A stretch of 10,250 nucleotides of DNA from Microthrixaceae bacterium (GCA_023264915.1 JAHFUU010000042.1:1-10250); one strand, 5' to 3'; shown: positions 1-6,573, counted from the stretch's first letter. The notes: generated by a model from the sequence alone, not told the origin. Numbers and translations are program-made.

Positions 1-732
1 TGCGCTTTCGATCAGGTGGCGATGGGAGCTAGAACAGAGAAGTACGCGGCCTCCGAAGGCGTAAGCCGCGAGGCCCAGGACGATCTTGCAGCCAAGTCAC
101 ACCAGAGAGCGGCCCGGGCTGCCAAGGATGGCCTCTTGGACGACGAGATCGTTCCGGTTGAGGTTCCTCAGCGGAAGGGCGATCCCCTCGTGGTGCACCA
201 CGACGAGGGTGTGCGTGGTGACACGACCACCGAGTCACTGTCGGGCTTGCGGCCTGCTTTCGACAAGGCTGGCAACATCACCGCTGGCAACGCCTCGCAG
301 ATATCTGACGGTGCGGCAGCGGTCGTGGTCATGTCCAAGTCCAAAGCTCACGAGCTCGGTCTCGAACCGCTGGCGGAGGTCATCGCCTATGGTCAGGTCG
401 CCGGTCCTGACGCGTCGCTGTTGCACCAGCCGTCCCGCGCCATCCTGCGGGCGCTGGATCGGGCCGGCAAGTCCGTCGGCGACGTGTCATTGTTCGAGCT
501 CAACGAGGCGTTCGCCGCAGTCGGGGTCGCGTCGATGCAAGAGCTCGGCATCACGGACGCGATCACCAACGTCAACGGTGGCGCGATCGCCTTCGGTCAC
601 CCCGTTGGCATGTCAGGCACGCGAATCGCGCTGACTCTCGCTCTCGAGCTGCGTCGCCGCGGCGGTGGCCTCGGTGCGGCCGCACTTTGTGGTGGTGGCG
701 GACAGGGCGACGGGATCCTATTGCAGGTCTGA
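1..732 (+). CDS. Thiolase (acetyl-CoA acetyltransferase family), 5'-truncated by window edge
   Basis: The reading frame is open from base 1, so this is the C-terminal 243 residues of a protein of about 390-400 residues; the ATG at position 16 is internal, not a start. Thiolases condense two acyl-CoAs or cleave 3-ketoacyl-CoA, in beta-oxidation or acetoacetyl-CoA formation. Visible family signatures, numbered from the first codon, are the DEGVR segment (about 68-72), the TAGNAS-like glycine turn with DGAAAVVV (about 95-110), NEAFA (168-172), the GHPVGMSG motif holding the catalytic histidine (H200) and CGGGGQGDG holding the second catalytic cysteine (C230). The 30-residue spacing between H200 and C230 equals that of H348 and C378 in the Zoogloea enzyme. 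The nucleophilic cysteine near residue 90 of the full protein lies outside the window. Substrate chain length cannot be told from this part. It converges with the 790-2130 gene. Confidence 0.95.
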   Translation, partial: CAFDQVAMGARTEKYAASEGVSREAQDDLAAKSHQRAARAAKDGLLDDEIVPVEVPQRKGDPLVVHHDEGVRGDTTTESLSGLRPAFDKAGNITAGNASQISDGAAAVVVMSKSKAHELGLEPLAEVIAYGQVAGPDASLLHQPSRAILRALDRAGKSVGDVSLFELNEAFAAVGVASMQELGITDAITNVNGGAIAFGHPVGMSGTRIALTLALELRRRGGGLGAAALCGGGGQGDGILLQV

Positions 733-755
733 ACAGCTTGACCCGGTGAGCTGGG

Positions 756-774
756 CCCCCCGAGGAGCCGGGGA
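756..774. terminator. Possible weak terminator between convergent genes
   Basis: A short GC hairpin, CCCCG (758-762), loop AGGAGC, CGGGG (769-773), sits in the 57-nt gap between the thiolase stop and the stop of the opposite gene. It could serve both strands, but the stem is only 5 bp and no U-tract follows on either strand, so the call is tentative. Confidence 0.25.
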
Positions 775-789
775 TCGGAGTCGCCGATG

Positions 790-2130
790 TCAGCTCGGCA
801 GGTAGGTCTTCCAGAGGTCGCCGAGGCGGTCGCTCAATGCGTCGGTGTCGGCTGGCTGGAGATGGTGGAGGATCTCGCCGAAGGTCCACAACACGGTTCG
901 TGTCGGGCTGACATACCAGCGTCCTTGCCGCTCGAGGACGACGAAGGTCGGGAAGGCGCGTCCGAGGTCCTGCCATGAGGTCACCTGATCGATATGTGAG
1001 TTGGGATCTCGATGTCGCGAGGTAGGGGCCAGCGACCCGTCACACCAGTTGCTCTCCTCGATCTCGCGGTCGTTGCCTGACATGAAGCGACGCTCGGACA
1101 CGCAACCCTGGCCGTACCTCATCTCCAGACGGTCGTCCCCATCGCTCACCTTGATCTCGGCTGAAGTCACGCTGACCAGGCGGCTGGTGCCCTCGCCGGA
1201 CTCGGCCATCTCCAAGGCAGCGACGTCGATGCTGAAGAGGTCTTCTTTGGCCAGCGCCTGGGCGTGCCGCCTCGCAAGAGGCAGGAGCAGCGATGAGTAG
1301 TCATAGAACGCCCGGCCTTCGGTCGGGTACACCACCGTCACCGCTCGCGCCGCGTCCAGGCTCGCCGCAGCCTCGATGAAGGTGCGGCTCGCAGCTAGTG
1401 GCGTGTCGCCACCGACAGGGGCGGGTCCTTCACCGAACCGAGGCATCGGCCCACCGGTCGGGCCTCGGACCTGCTCTGCGAGCGTGTAGTAGAGGCTCAC
1501 ATGCCACCCACCGCTCTCCTTGACAGCCACCAGACTCGGGCGCGAGCGCGACAGGTCGATGACCCGAGCGGAGCTGTTGGGATCGACCCGCGCACCGAAG
1601 TCGCGGTCGAGCCACCGCTGCGTGTGCTCTGGAAGTGGGAAGCCGTCAGCCCGCGTGTTGATGGCGATCGTGCCAGACGCCATGGTGACCCGAACGACCT
1701 CGTCTGCCAGCTTGTCGGAGTGGTACACGACATCGTGGATCTCTACGGTCACGCCAGGGATGTTCGACAACGACATCGGATTGAGGACTCCGAGCCGTTG
1801 CAGCTCGTCAGAAACGGTTGACACCCCATCGCGGAATGCATCTCGCTCCGCGGGTGCAAGCGACTCGAGCACACCTATGCCGTCACCTCGTGAGATGGCG
1901 TCCATAAGCGAGCGAACCGAACCCACCGGGCTGGACGAGCCTTCGTTCGTGCTGCCTGCCACAAACGCGAAGACGCTTGCAGAGACCAGGGCTGTAACAG
2001 CGATCGCGAAGACAGCCACTCGCCCGACAGGATGCCTGGAGGGATGGGGAAGCAGGCGTGCGGGTGGAGCATCCTCGGGCGGTCGTGGGGGGGCGGCCTC
2101 GGGCGGTCGTGGGGGGGCGCTGGCAGTCAC
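790..2130 (-). CDS. Membrane-anchored extracytoplasmic protein of unknown function with duplicated domain
   Basis: I do not recognise this 446-residue protein as a named family. The start is GTG; no ATG or GTG lies further upstream in frame before the recR stop, and no Shine-Dalgarno sequence precedes it, so the start is uncertain. Residues 1-30 are rich in Pro and Ala and contain two tandem APPRPPE units. Residues about 37-59 form one hydrophobic helix (signal anchor or uncleaved signal peptide), so the remainder is probably outside the membrane. That remainder looks like two related halves, about 67-220 and 242-420: each begins with a helix like RSLMDAISRGD or RTFIEAAASLD, then a Pro/Glu/Ala-Phe segment (APAERDAF; YPTEGRAF), and ends in a strand pair (VAVKESGGWHVS; VVLERQGRWYVS). 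This suggests NTF2-like folds. C343 and C363, the only cysteines, could form a disulfide. It lies 93 nt behind recR on the same strand and may be co-transcribed. Function unknown. Confidence 0.8.
   Translation of the reverse strand: MTASAPPRPPEAAPPRPPEDAPPARLLPHPSRHPVGRVAVFAIAVTALVSASVFAFVAGSTNEGSSSPVGSVRSLMDAISRGDGIGVLESLAPAERDAFRDGVSTVSDELQRLGVLNPMSLSNIPGVTVEIHDVVYHSDKLADEVVRVTMASGTIAINTRADGFPLPEHTQRWLDRDFGARVDPNSSARVIDLSRSRPSLVAVKESGGWHVSLYYTLAEQVRGPTGGPMPRFGEGPAPVGGDTPLAASRTFIEAAASLDAARAVTVVYPTEGRAFYDYSSLLLPLARRHAQALAKEDLFSIDVAALEMAESGEGTSRLVSVTSAEIKVSDGDDRLEMRYGQGCVSERRFMSGNDREIEESNWCDGSLAPTSRHRDPNSHIDQVTSWQDLGRAFPTFVVLERQGRWYVSPTRTVLWTFGEILHHLQPADTDALSDRLGDLWKTYLPS
2073..2120 (-). repeat. 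24-bp tandem repeat, two copies, each with a G7 tract
   Basis: Copies at 2073-2096 and 2097-2120 differ only at the last base. The unit is 24 bp, eight codons, so it repeats Ala-Pro-Pro-Arg-Pro-Pro-Glu plus one residue in frame at the N-terminus of the membrane protein. Each copy holds seven consecutive G on the plus strand (2087-2093 and 2111-2117), C on the coding strand. Confidence 0.95.
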
Positions 2131-2223
2131 GGGAGGAGGGGTTGGGAGCTGGCGGGCAAGCGCGTGTCTCGAGCGCTGCGGGAAGCTCAGAGTAGTGATC
2201 GGTTGGGCCGCGTCATCCGCGGG

Positions 2224-2832
2224 TCACCCACCGTCGACCTCGCGGCGTCCTTCGAGTGCGCGCCCCAGCGTGAGCTCGTCTGCGTACTCGAGCTCGCCAC
2301 CAGCGGGTAGCCCCGACGCGATTCGTGTGACCTTGAGCCCGAGCGGCTTGAGGAGCCGGCTGAGGTACATGGCCGTTGCCTCGCCCTCGATGTCGGGATC
2401 GGTGCACAGGATCACTTCGAGGACGCCCTCAGGCTCGAGCCTGGCCACTAGCTCCTTCACCTTGAGCTGGTCGGGCCCGATGCCCTCGATCGGGCTGATC
2501 GAACCTCCAAGCACGTGATAGAGGCCGCGGAACTCGCCGGTGCGCTCGACCGCGACGATGTCCTTGGCTTCCTCGACGACGCACAGCACGGTCGGGTCGC
2601 GCCGTGGGTCGGCGCATATCCCGCACGTGTCTCCCTCGGCGATGTTGAAGCACCGCAGGCAGAACACCACCCGGCTCTTGGCCTCGGTGATGGCCTTGGC
2701 CAGCCTCTCGGCGTCTGGGGTTGGCAACTTCAACAGGTGGAAGGCGATGCGCTGGGCTGACTTCGGCCCGATGCCCGGCATCTTGCCCAGCTCGTCGATG
2801 AGGTCCTGGACGGGTGCTGCATAGACGCTCAT
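2224..2832 (-). CDS. recR: Recombination mediator protein RecR
   Basis: Full-length RecR (202 residues; family about 200). RecR works with RecO, and RecF in some bacteria, to load RecA onto SSB-coated gaps during recombinational repair; it forms a ring-shaped clamp. In order: N-terminal helix-hairpin-helix ([17 protein letters not shown], 18-34), a C4 zinc finger (C58-X2-C61, C70-X2-C73), a TOPRIM domain from about 81 with the acidic residue E87 after LCVVE, the second acidic cluster [10 protein letters not shown] (144-153), and the C-terminal segment [21 protein letters not shown]. The ATG overlaps the preceding gene's stop by 4 nt (ATGA) and has no Shine-Dalgarno sequence of its own, so translation is probably coupled to the upstream ybaB-like gene. 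Co-location with dnaX and ybaB is widely conserved in bacteria. Confidence 0.97.
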   Translation of the reverse strand: MSVYAAPVQDLIDELGKMPGIGPKSAQRIAFHLLKLPTPDAERLAKAITEAKSRVVFCLRCFNIAEGDTCGICADPRRDPTVLCVVEEAKDIVAVERTGEFRGLYHVLGGSISPIEGIGPDQLKVKELVARLEPEGVLEVILCTDPDIEGEATAMYLSRLLKPLGLKVTRIASGLPAGGELEYADELTLGRALEGRREVDGG

Positions 2833-3428
2833 CGCGGGCGGTCTGGGTGCTCGTTCAGGTCCGGATCGCCGCCCGCCTCCCCGTCGTGGTCGTCGGCCGG
2901 GTCACGCTCCTGAACTAGCTCGTCACCGGAGTCCTCGGCGGCGAAGGCTCCAAGCATGTCGCCGAGATCGAGACTCCCCCCGCCCATTCCCAGGCCGAGC
3001 GAGGGCATCGAGGACTCTGTCAGCTCTACAGCTCTGCTGACAGCGTCGCGGACGGCCGCTAGCACGAGGTCCTCGAGCATCTCGACGTCGTCGGCGTCTA
3101 TCACCTCTGGCGCGATGGTCACCTTGTGGAACTCGAAGCCACCGGTCATCACCACCTTGACGACCCCGCCCCCGGCGACGCCCTCTACCTCGGTGGCGGC
3201 TGCCTGGTTCTGTGCTTGGAGCATCTGCTGTTGAACCTGCATCGCGGAACCGAGCAGCGAGCCCATGTCCAGCTCGACGTCCCCGCCGGCGAGCGCTCCC
3301 AGCATCTGTTCCAACCCCCCGAGGTCATCAGGAGCGTCGTCGACGTCGTCATCTCCCACCAGCTCGCCTGCAAGCGAGCGGTCGCCGTCGCCTTGTGTGT
3401 CCTTGCCGGTCGGCTTGTCATCGGGCAT
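2829..3428 (-). CDS. YbaB/EbfC family nucleoid-associated protein with acidic extensions
   Basis: This small DNA-binding protein family is nearly always encoded between dnaX and recR, as here. Members form dimers that bind DNA with little sequence specificity. The core (about 55-145) has the typical helix [20 protein letters not shown] followed by strands with [31 protein letters not shown] and a helix [16 protein letters not shown]. At 199 residues it is nearly twice the usual 100-115: about 50 Asp/Gly-rich residues precede the core and about 55 residues follow it (glycine-rich GLGMGGGS, then an acidic tail). The start is well supported by AGGAGG 8 nt upstream, inside the last codons of dnaX (stop 3 nt upstream). 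The stop overlaps the recR start. The extended form should alter DNA affinity or partner binding, which is inference. Confidence 0.92.
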   Translation of the reverse strand: MPDDKPTGKDTQGDGDRSLAGELVGDDDVDDAPDDLGGLEQMLGALAGGDVELDMGSLLGSAMQVQQQMLQAQNQAAATEVEGVAGGGVVKVVMTGGFEFHKVTIAPEVIDADDVEMLEDLVLAAVRDAVSRAVELTESSMPSLGLGMGGGSLDLGDMLGAFAAEDSGDELVQERDPADDHDGEAGGDPDLNEHPDRPR

Positions 3429-3431
3429 CGG

Positions 3432-5237
3432 TCAATCCTCCTCGACGAGCTCAGACCCTGGGAAGACCTCAGAGATGCGGTCGATGCTCGTCGGTCCCGC
3501 GCCGCTCGCATCGACGAGCTCGCTAACGTCGATCTCGCTCTCTTCGGGCAGCCGCTCGGCCGTCTCTTGCTTGGTGTCGGTGGCGTCGTGGTCGAGCACC
3601 AGGCGGATCGGTATCGGCTTGCCGAAGTGTGCCTCGAGCGCCGCCTCTACGTCTGCCCTGAAGTCCTCGCAGCGATCACGGTGGCTCGTGTTGGGCAGCG
3701 CGTACACGGCGGCTGAATCGACCTCTACCCATCGTCCTGCACCGAACCGTGCCTTGGCCTTTCCCTTCAGGCCTGCGAGGATCGAGTCACCCCAAGCGAG
3801 GGCGAGCTCGTCGCGAGACGGTAGATCGCCTGGCGTTGCGCTCGTGGAACGGTCCTTGGTCCTGTCGCGGGTGGACTCGACGGCTTTCGTATCGGGTTCC
3901 TTCGTCGGTGACAGCTTGGGCTTCGGTGTGCGCGTCGACCCGGTCGTGGCACGGCGTGACCTGGTCCTCGTGAGTGACTCTCGGGCGCCGTCAGCTGGCC
4001 GGGCAGCTCCTGCGGACGCGGGCTCAGGAGAGCCCGCGGTCGGACTCTCGCGGCGATCCTTCGTGCCTGTGTCGGGAACGGCTTGAGCCTGGGAAGCGTC
4101 GCGGGGGGCCGGTGGGGTCGTTTGAGAACCCGGCGAAGCGAAGGTCCCCTGCTCGAGAAGCTCGATTCGTTCGAGCAGGGCTGCGGGGGATACGTCAGCT
4201 TCGGGTCGGGTCATGCGGACCAGCGCCACCTCTAGGGTGATTCGCGGATCTGGTGCATCTTGGATCCCGACGAAAGCGTCACCGAGTGTCTCGAGGGCAC
4301 GGGTGGCTCCTCGCGGGCCCAGGCGTTTGGCTTGATCGGTGACCCGTACCCGCTCCTCGTCGGGTAGCCGGGCGAGGTCCGCGCGCATCGACGAGAGGAA
4401 CACATCCCTGAGCCGGCCCATCAGCTCGTCACCCAAGGCTCGCGGGGCCTTTCCGGCCTGGATGGCGGCGTCTACAGCCATGAGGGCCCGGCCGGTGTCT
4501 CGATCAGCGATAGCGTCCACAAGCTCGTCCAGCAGCTCGCTGCCACCCGGCAGGCCGCCCGCGGCGACAACCTGATCCAGGGCAGACTCCATGTCGCGCG
4601 CGGATCCGGCACCGGCGCTCACGACGTAGGGAACGGTCCCCTCCGGGACATCCAGCTGCGCGTCCGTGATGATGAACTCGGCCAAAGCCGTCAGCTCATC
4701 GGCGTTCAGGAGGTGAACCTCGAGGTGCTGGGTGCGGCTTCGTATGGTCGGGAGGACCTTTTGCGGGTCGGTGGTCGCCAGCACGAACACGACGTGGTCG
4801 GGCGGCTCCTCGAGGGTCTTCAACAAAGCGTTGGATGCAGCGGTGGTGAGCATGTGCACCTCGTCGAGGATGTAGACCTTTGAGCGACCCGGCGTGCCGA
4901 GCGCTGCTTTGGAGATGAGGTCACGGATCTCCTCGACCTTGTTGTTGGACGCAGCGTCCAGCTCGTGAACGTCAAAGGACGTGCCGTGCTGGATGGATCG
5001 GCACGACTCACACTCCCCGCAGGGCTCACCGCCATCGAGGTTCGGGCAGTTGAGAGCTTTGGCGAGAATCCGTGCCGTCGTCGTCTTGCCCGTCCCGCGA
5101 GGGCCACTCAAGAGGTACGCATGCCCGACGCGCCCTTCGCGAACAGCGTTGCGCAGAGCCGTCACCAGGTGCTCTTGGCCCCGGATCTCTGAGAAGCGCT
5201 GGGGCCGGTAACGCCTGTACAGCGACTGGTAGGTCAT
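3432..5237 (-). CDS. dnaX: DNA polymerase III subunit gamma/tau
   Basis: 601 residues from ATG at 5237. The frame stays open further upstream to 5399, but that stretch overlaps the SRP RNA gene and is not protein-like; the conserved N-terminus TYQSLYRRYRPQRF begins at the chosen start. DnaX is the ATPase of the clamp loader that places the sliding clamp on DNA and organises the replisome. Visible elements: Walker A GPRGTGKTT (45-53), C4 zinc module (C64, C73, C76, C79), Walker B VYILDE (121-126), LEEPP (142-146), sensor-like LATTDPQKVLPTIRSRTQ (153-170), collar domain about 190-370, a low-complexity Pro/Thr/Ser/Arg linker (about 375-480) and a C-terminal tau-like domain (about 485-580) ending in an acidic tail. 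No A-rich slippery site for a gamma form was seen. No Shine-Dalgarno sequence precedes the ATG. It is first in the dnaX-ybaB-recR operon. Confidence 0.97.
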   Translation of the reverse strand: MTYQSLYRRYRPQRFSEIRGQEHLVTALRNAVREGRVGHAYLLSGPRGTGKTTTARILAKALNCPNLDGGEPCGECESCRSIQHGTSFDVHELDAASNNKVEEIRDLISKAALGTPGRSKVYILDEVHMLTTAASNALLKTLEEPPDHVVFVLATTDPQKVLPTIRSRTQHLEVHLLNADELTALAEFIITDAQLDVPEGTVPYVVSAGAGSARDMESALDQVVAAGGLPGGSELLDELVDAIADRDTGRALMAVDAAIQAGKAPRALGDELMGRLRDVFLSSMRADLARLPDEERVRVTDQAKRLGPRGATRALETLGDAFVGIQDAPDPRITLEVALVRMTRPEADVSPAALLERIELLEQGTFASPGSQTTPPAPRDASQAQAVPDTGTKDRRESPTAGSPEPASAGAARPADGARESLTRTRSRRATTGSTRTPKPKLSPTKEPDTKAVESTRDRTKDRSTSATPGDLPSRDELALAWGDSILAGLKGKAKARFGAGRWVEVDSAAVYALPNTSHRDRCEDFRADVEAALEAHFGKPIPIRLVLDHDATDTKQETAERLPEESEIDVSELVDASGAGPTSIDRISEVFPGSELVEED

Positions 5238-5245
5238 TGGCGCCG

Positions 5246-5251
5246 ACTCTA
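5246..5251 (-). promoter_or_regulatory. Possible -10 element for leaderless dnaX transcript
   Basis: On the minus strand TAGAGT matches the actinobacterial -10 pattern TANNNT and ends 8 nt before the dnaX ATG. That spacing would put transcription initiation at or next to the start codon, in agreement with the lack of a ribosome binding site. No convincing -35 was found. Inference only. Confidence 0.35.
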
Positions 5252-5358
5252 CCGGGGCGCTCGTACCTCTACCCGTCTGCGCCAGCGCAGGTTGGCCCGG
5301 CTGACACAGGCTCTTCGGCGAGGTCCGACGCGATGGGCTTGGCTTTGGGTGAGAGATG

Positions 5359-5493
5359 GCCCGCTTCCCCATGTGATGGTCAGGCGACCTGCGGCACACC
5401 GGAAGGACCGCTGAGAGCTGCTGCCGTCAAGCCCTGACTCGGTTCACGGGTTCCAGTTGCACAGGACCCGACCATCACATGCGAAGGCGGGCC
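5359..5493 (-). ncRNA. ffs: Signal recognition particle RNA (4.5S-like)
   Basis: SRP RNA binds Ffh and targets nascent membrane and secreted proteins to the translocon. The minus strand shows the invariant apical core: GTCAGG (5438-5433), ten bases, then AGCAGC (5422-5417), the same 6-10-6 spacing as in E. coli and B. subtilis. The ten bases fold into a 3-bp stem with a UGAC tetraloop (5429-5426), a URRC-type loop in place of the usual GGAA. Flanking segments also resemble B. subtilis scRNA: GGGTCCTGTGCAAC on the 5' side, GTGAACC before the core, and GTGTGCCGCAGG plus GCCTG on the 3' side. The ends pair in a long stem, GGCCCGC and CATGTGATGGTC (from 5493) with GACCATCACATG and GCGGGCC (to 5359), interrupted by small bulges. 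There is no Alu domain, so it is the short form, about 135 nt. Location upstream of dnaX matches B. subtilis. Exact ends are estimated from the stem. Confidence 0.93.
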
Positions 5494-5500
5494 GTTCGAC

Positions 5501-5506
5501 AGGATA
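5501..5506 (-). promoter_or_regulatory. Putative -10 element of the SRP RNA gene
   Basis: The minus strand reads TATCCT, whose end is 7 nt upstream of the predicted 5' end of the SRP RNA stem (5493). The hexamer at the expected -35 position (5529-5524, CGTGGC) is a poor match, so the support is the -10 and its spacing only. Confidence 0.4.
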
Positions 5507-5526
5507 GCCTGATGCACCCAACAGCC

Positions 5527-5546
5527 ACGACCCGGGCTCGGGTCGT
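5527..5546. repeat. 8-bp perfect inverted repeat between SRP RNA promoter and tRNA-Ser(GGA)
   Basis: ACGACCCG (5527-5534), loop GGCT, CGGGTCGT (5539-5546). It sits 6 nt before the tRNA 5' end and overlaps the expected -35 region of the divergent SRP RNA gene, so it could be an operator-like site or a structured leader. No T-tract on either strand supports a terminator. Confidence 0.55.
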
Positions 5547-5552
5547 CACCCA

Positions 5553-5637
5553 GGAGGGATGCGAGAGCGGCCGAATCGGCACGCTTGGAAAGCGTGTGTG
5601 GGGCAACCCACCGTGGGTTCGAATCCCACTCCCTCCG
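5553..5637 (+). tRNA. tRNA-Ser (anticodon GGA)
   Basis: Acceptor GGAGGGA (5553-5559) pairs with TCCCTCC (5630-5636), discriminator G5637. The anticodon stem CACGC/GCGTG closes loop TTGGAAA, giving anticodon GGA at 5587-5589, which reads UCC and UCU. A long variable arm (class II, as for Ser) and the T-loop GGTTCGAATCC follow. No CCA is encoded; the next bases are CTC. The identity of the structural parts leaves little doubt. Confidence 0.97.
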
Positions 5638-5961
5638 CTCGTGGTCGAGACGATCACAACTGTCCTGCTGAGCCGACGCCATCCGGCTGATCGATGCGAG
5701 CTTCGGCCCACCGGCGCCGGTGCCGGCCGAGACGGCGGGAGCCGTCCCGAGCTTGCGGGCCGATCTCGACACCGTCGGTGGAGCCGCCCATGACGGGCTC
5801 GTGGGCCTGGTGGCACGGTGCAACTCGCCCCCTCGCGACGCGAGACTTGCGAGCAGTCGCGAGTTGCAGTGCCCTCGGCGTCGAGGTCATGGAGATCGTC
5901 TGCGACGACGGCTGATTCCTCGGAGGATCCGAGGTCGAGTGTCGAACAGGCTAGACATGCC
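5638..5961 (+). other. 324-nt tadA leader without a convincing gene; contains competing hairpins
   Basis: No frame here has protein-like composition or a credible start; the tadA frame is open back to 5818 but that part is Ser/Arg-rich and unlike any TadA N-terminus. Structure is present. Hairpin A: GGCAC (5812-5816), two bulged G, TGCAACTCGC (5819-5828) pairs with GCGAGTTGCA (5859-5868) and GTGCC (5869-5873). Inside it CTCGC (5832-5836) pairs with GCGAG (5840-5844). Alternative B: CTCGCGAC (5832-5839) pairs with GTCGCGAG (5856-5863), which breaks part of A. A third hairpin, CCTCGGA (5918-5924), loop GGA, TCCGAGG (5928-5934), lies 28 nt before the tadA start. This may be leader RNA, an attenuator, or a small RNA; none matches a class I can name. 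Confidence 0.5.
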
Positions 5962-6417
5962 GTGGTGATCGACATCGAGGCGATGATGGGCTTGGCTCTC
6001 AGCGAGGCGCGAAGGGCAGCGGAGGCCGGTGACGTGCCGGTGGGGGCCGTCGCCTGTGATGCCGACGGGGTTGTGGTAGCCCGGGCGCACAACGAGCGCC
6101 AGGCCCGCCATGATCCGGTGGCACACGCGGAGATCCTGGCCTTGCAGGCAGCATCCGCTTCCAGGGGGGGCTGGCGGCTGGATGATCTCACGCTGGTGGT
6201 AACCCTCGAGCCGTGCGCCATGTGCGCCGGGGCACTCGTCAATGCCCGGATAGGAGCCTTGGTCTTCGGGGCCCATGACCCCAAGGCCGGCGCATGTGGC
6301 TCGCTCTACAACGTCGCGTCAGATCCCCGCTTGAACCACGAGTTCCCGGTCACTGGGGGCGTGCTTGCCGAGGAATGCGCTGAGATCCTCGAGCGGTTCT
6401 TCGCCAGCCGGCGCTGA
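5962..6417 (+). CDS. tadA: tRNA adenosine(34) deaminase TadA
   Basis: TadA converts A34 to inosine in the anticodon of tRNA-Arg(ACG), letting it read CGU, CGC and CGA. From GTG at 5962 the protein has 151 residues, normal for the family. Zinc and catalytic residues are all present: H55-A-E57 (HAE, with the proton-shuttling Glu), and P84-C85-A-M-C88 (PCAMC). Flanking family segments include GDVPVGAV (23-30), RHDPVAHAEILAL, VTLEPC, RIGALVFGAHDPKAGACGS, NH, GVLAEEC and a final FF. Start choice: GTG GTG at 5962 and 5965 gives the right N-terminal length; ATG at 5983 or 5986 would cut the first helix short. No clear Shine-Dalgarno sequence is seen for the GTGs, so the start could shift by a few codons. 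It lies between two serine tRNAs, divergent from dnaX, and may be co-transcribed with the upstream tRNA. Confidence 0.95.
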   Translation: MVIDIEAMMGLALSEARRAAEAGDVPVGAVACDADGVVVARAHNERQARHDPVAHAEILALQAASASRGGWRLDDLTLVVTLEPCAMCAGALVNARIGALVFGAHDPKAGACGSLYNVASDPRLNHEFPVTGGVLAEECAEILERFFASRR

Positions 6418-6468
6418 GCGCTCCAAGCCCGTCGCCGGAAGGGATCTCCACCGGCTAACGTCCGGCAC

Positions 6469-6558
6469 GGAGGGTTGCCAGAGCGGACGAATGGGGCGGC
6501 CTCGAAAGCCGTTGTGGGCCTCGGTTCACCGTGGGTTCGAATCCCACACCCTCCGCCA
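6469..6558 (+). tRNA. tRNA-Ser (anticodon CGA), probable integration site
   Basis: Acceptor GGAGGGT (6469-6475) pairs with ACCCTCC (6548-6554), discriminator G6555 and encoded CCA (6556-6558). The anticodon loop is CTCGAAA (6501-6507), anticodon CGA at 6503-6505, reading UCG. It has a long class II variable arm. Its 3' end directly faces the attachment-like region and integrase gene, a classic arrangement for tRNA-targeted integration; the 3' half would then be the crossover (attL) sequence restored by the element. Confidence 0.97.
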
Positions 6559-6573
6559 ACCATTTGAGAGTAA

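Noticed and set aside
1520..2518. 332-codon plus-strand open frame across the membrane-protein gene and recR
   Set aside because: It spans the boundary of two well-supported minus-strand genes and has low-complexity composition.
3265..4086. 273-codon plus-strand open frame opposite dnaX
   Set aside because: Ser/Arg/Ala-rich composition typical of an antisense frame; the opposite strand encodes clear DnaX.
5238..5399. 54-codon N-terminal extension of DnaX
   Set aside because: It reads through the SRP RNA 3' stem, and the family N-terminus starts at ATG 5237.
5371..5480. SRP RNA on the plus strand, suggested by CCGGAAGG near 5399-5406
   Set aside because: On the plus strand the GTCAGG and AGCAGC partners are missing around GGAA; the minus strand has the full core and flanks.
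5475..6284. 269-codon minus-strand open frame over tRNA-Ser(GGA), the leader and tadA
   Set aside because: It runs antisense through a tRNA gene and through conserved tadA codons; composition is not protein-like.
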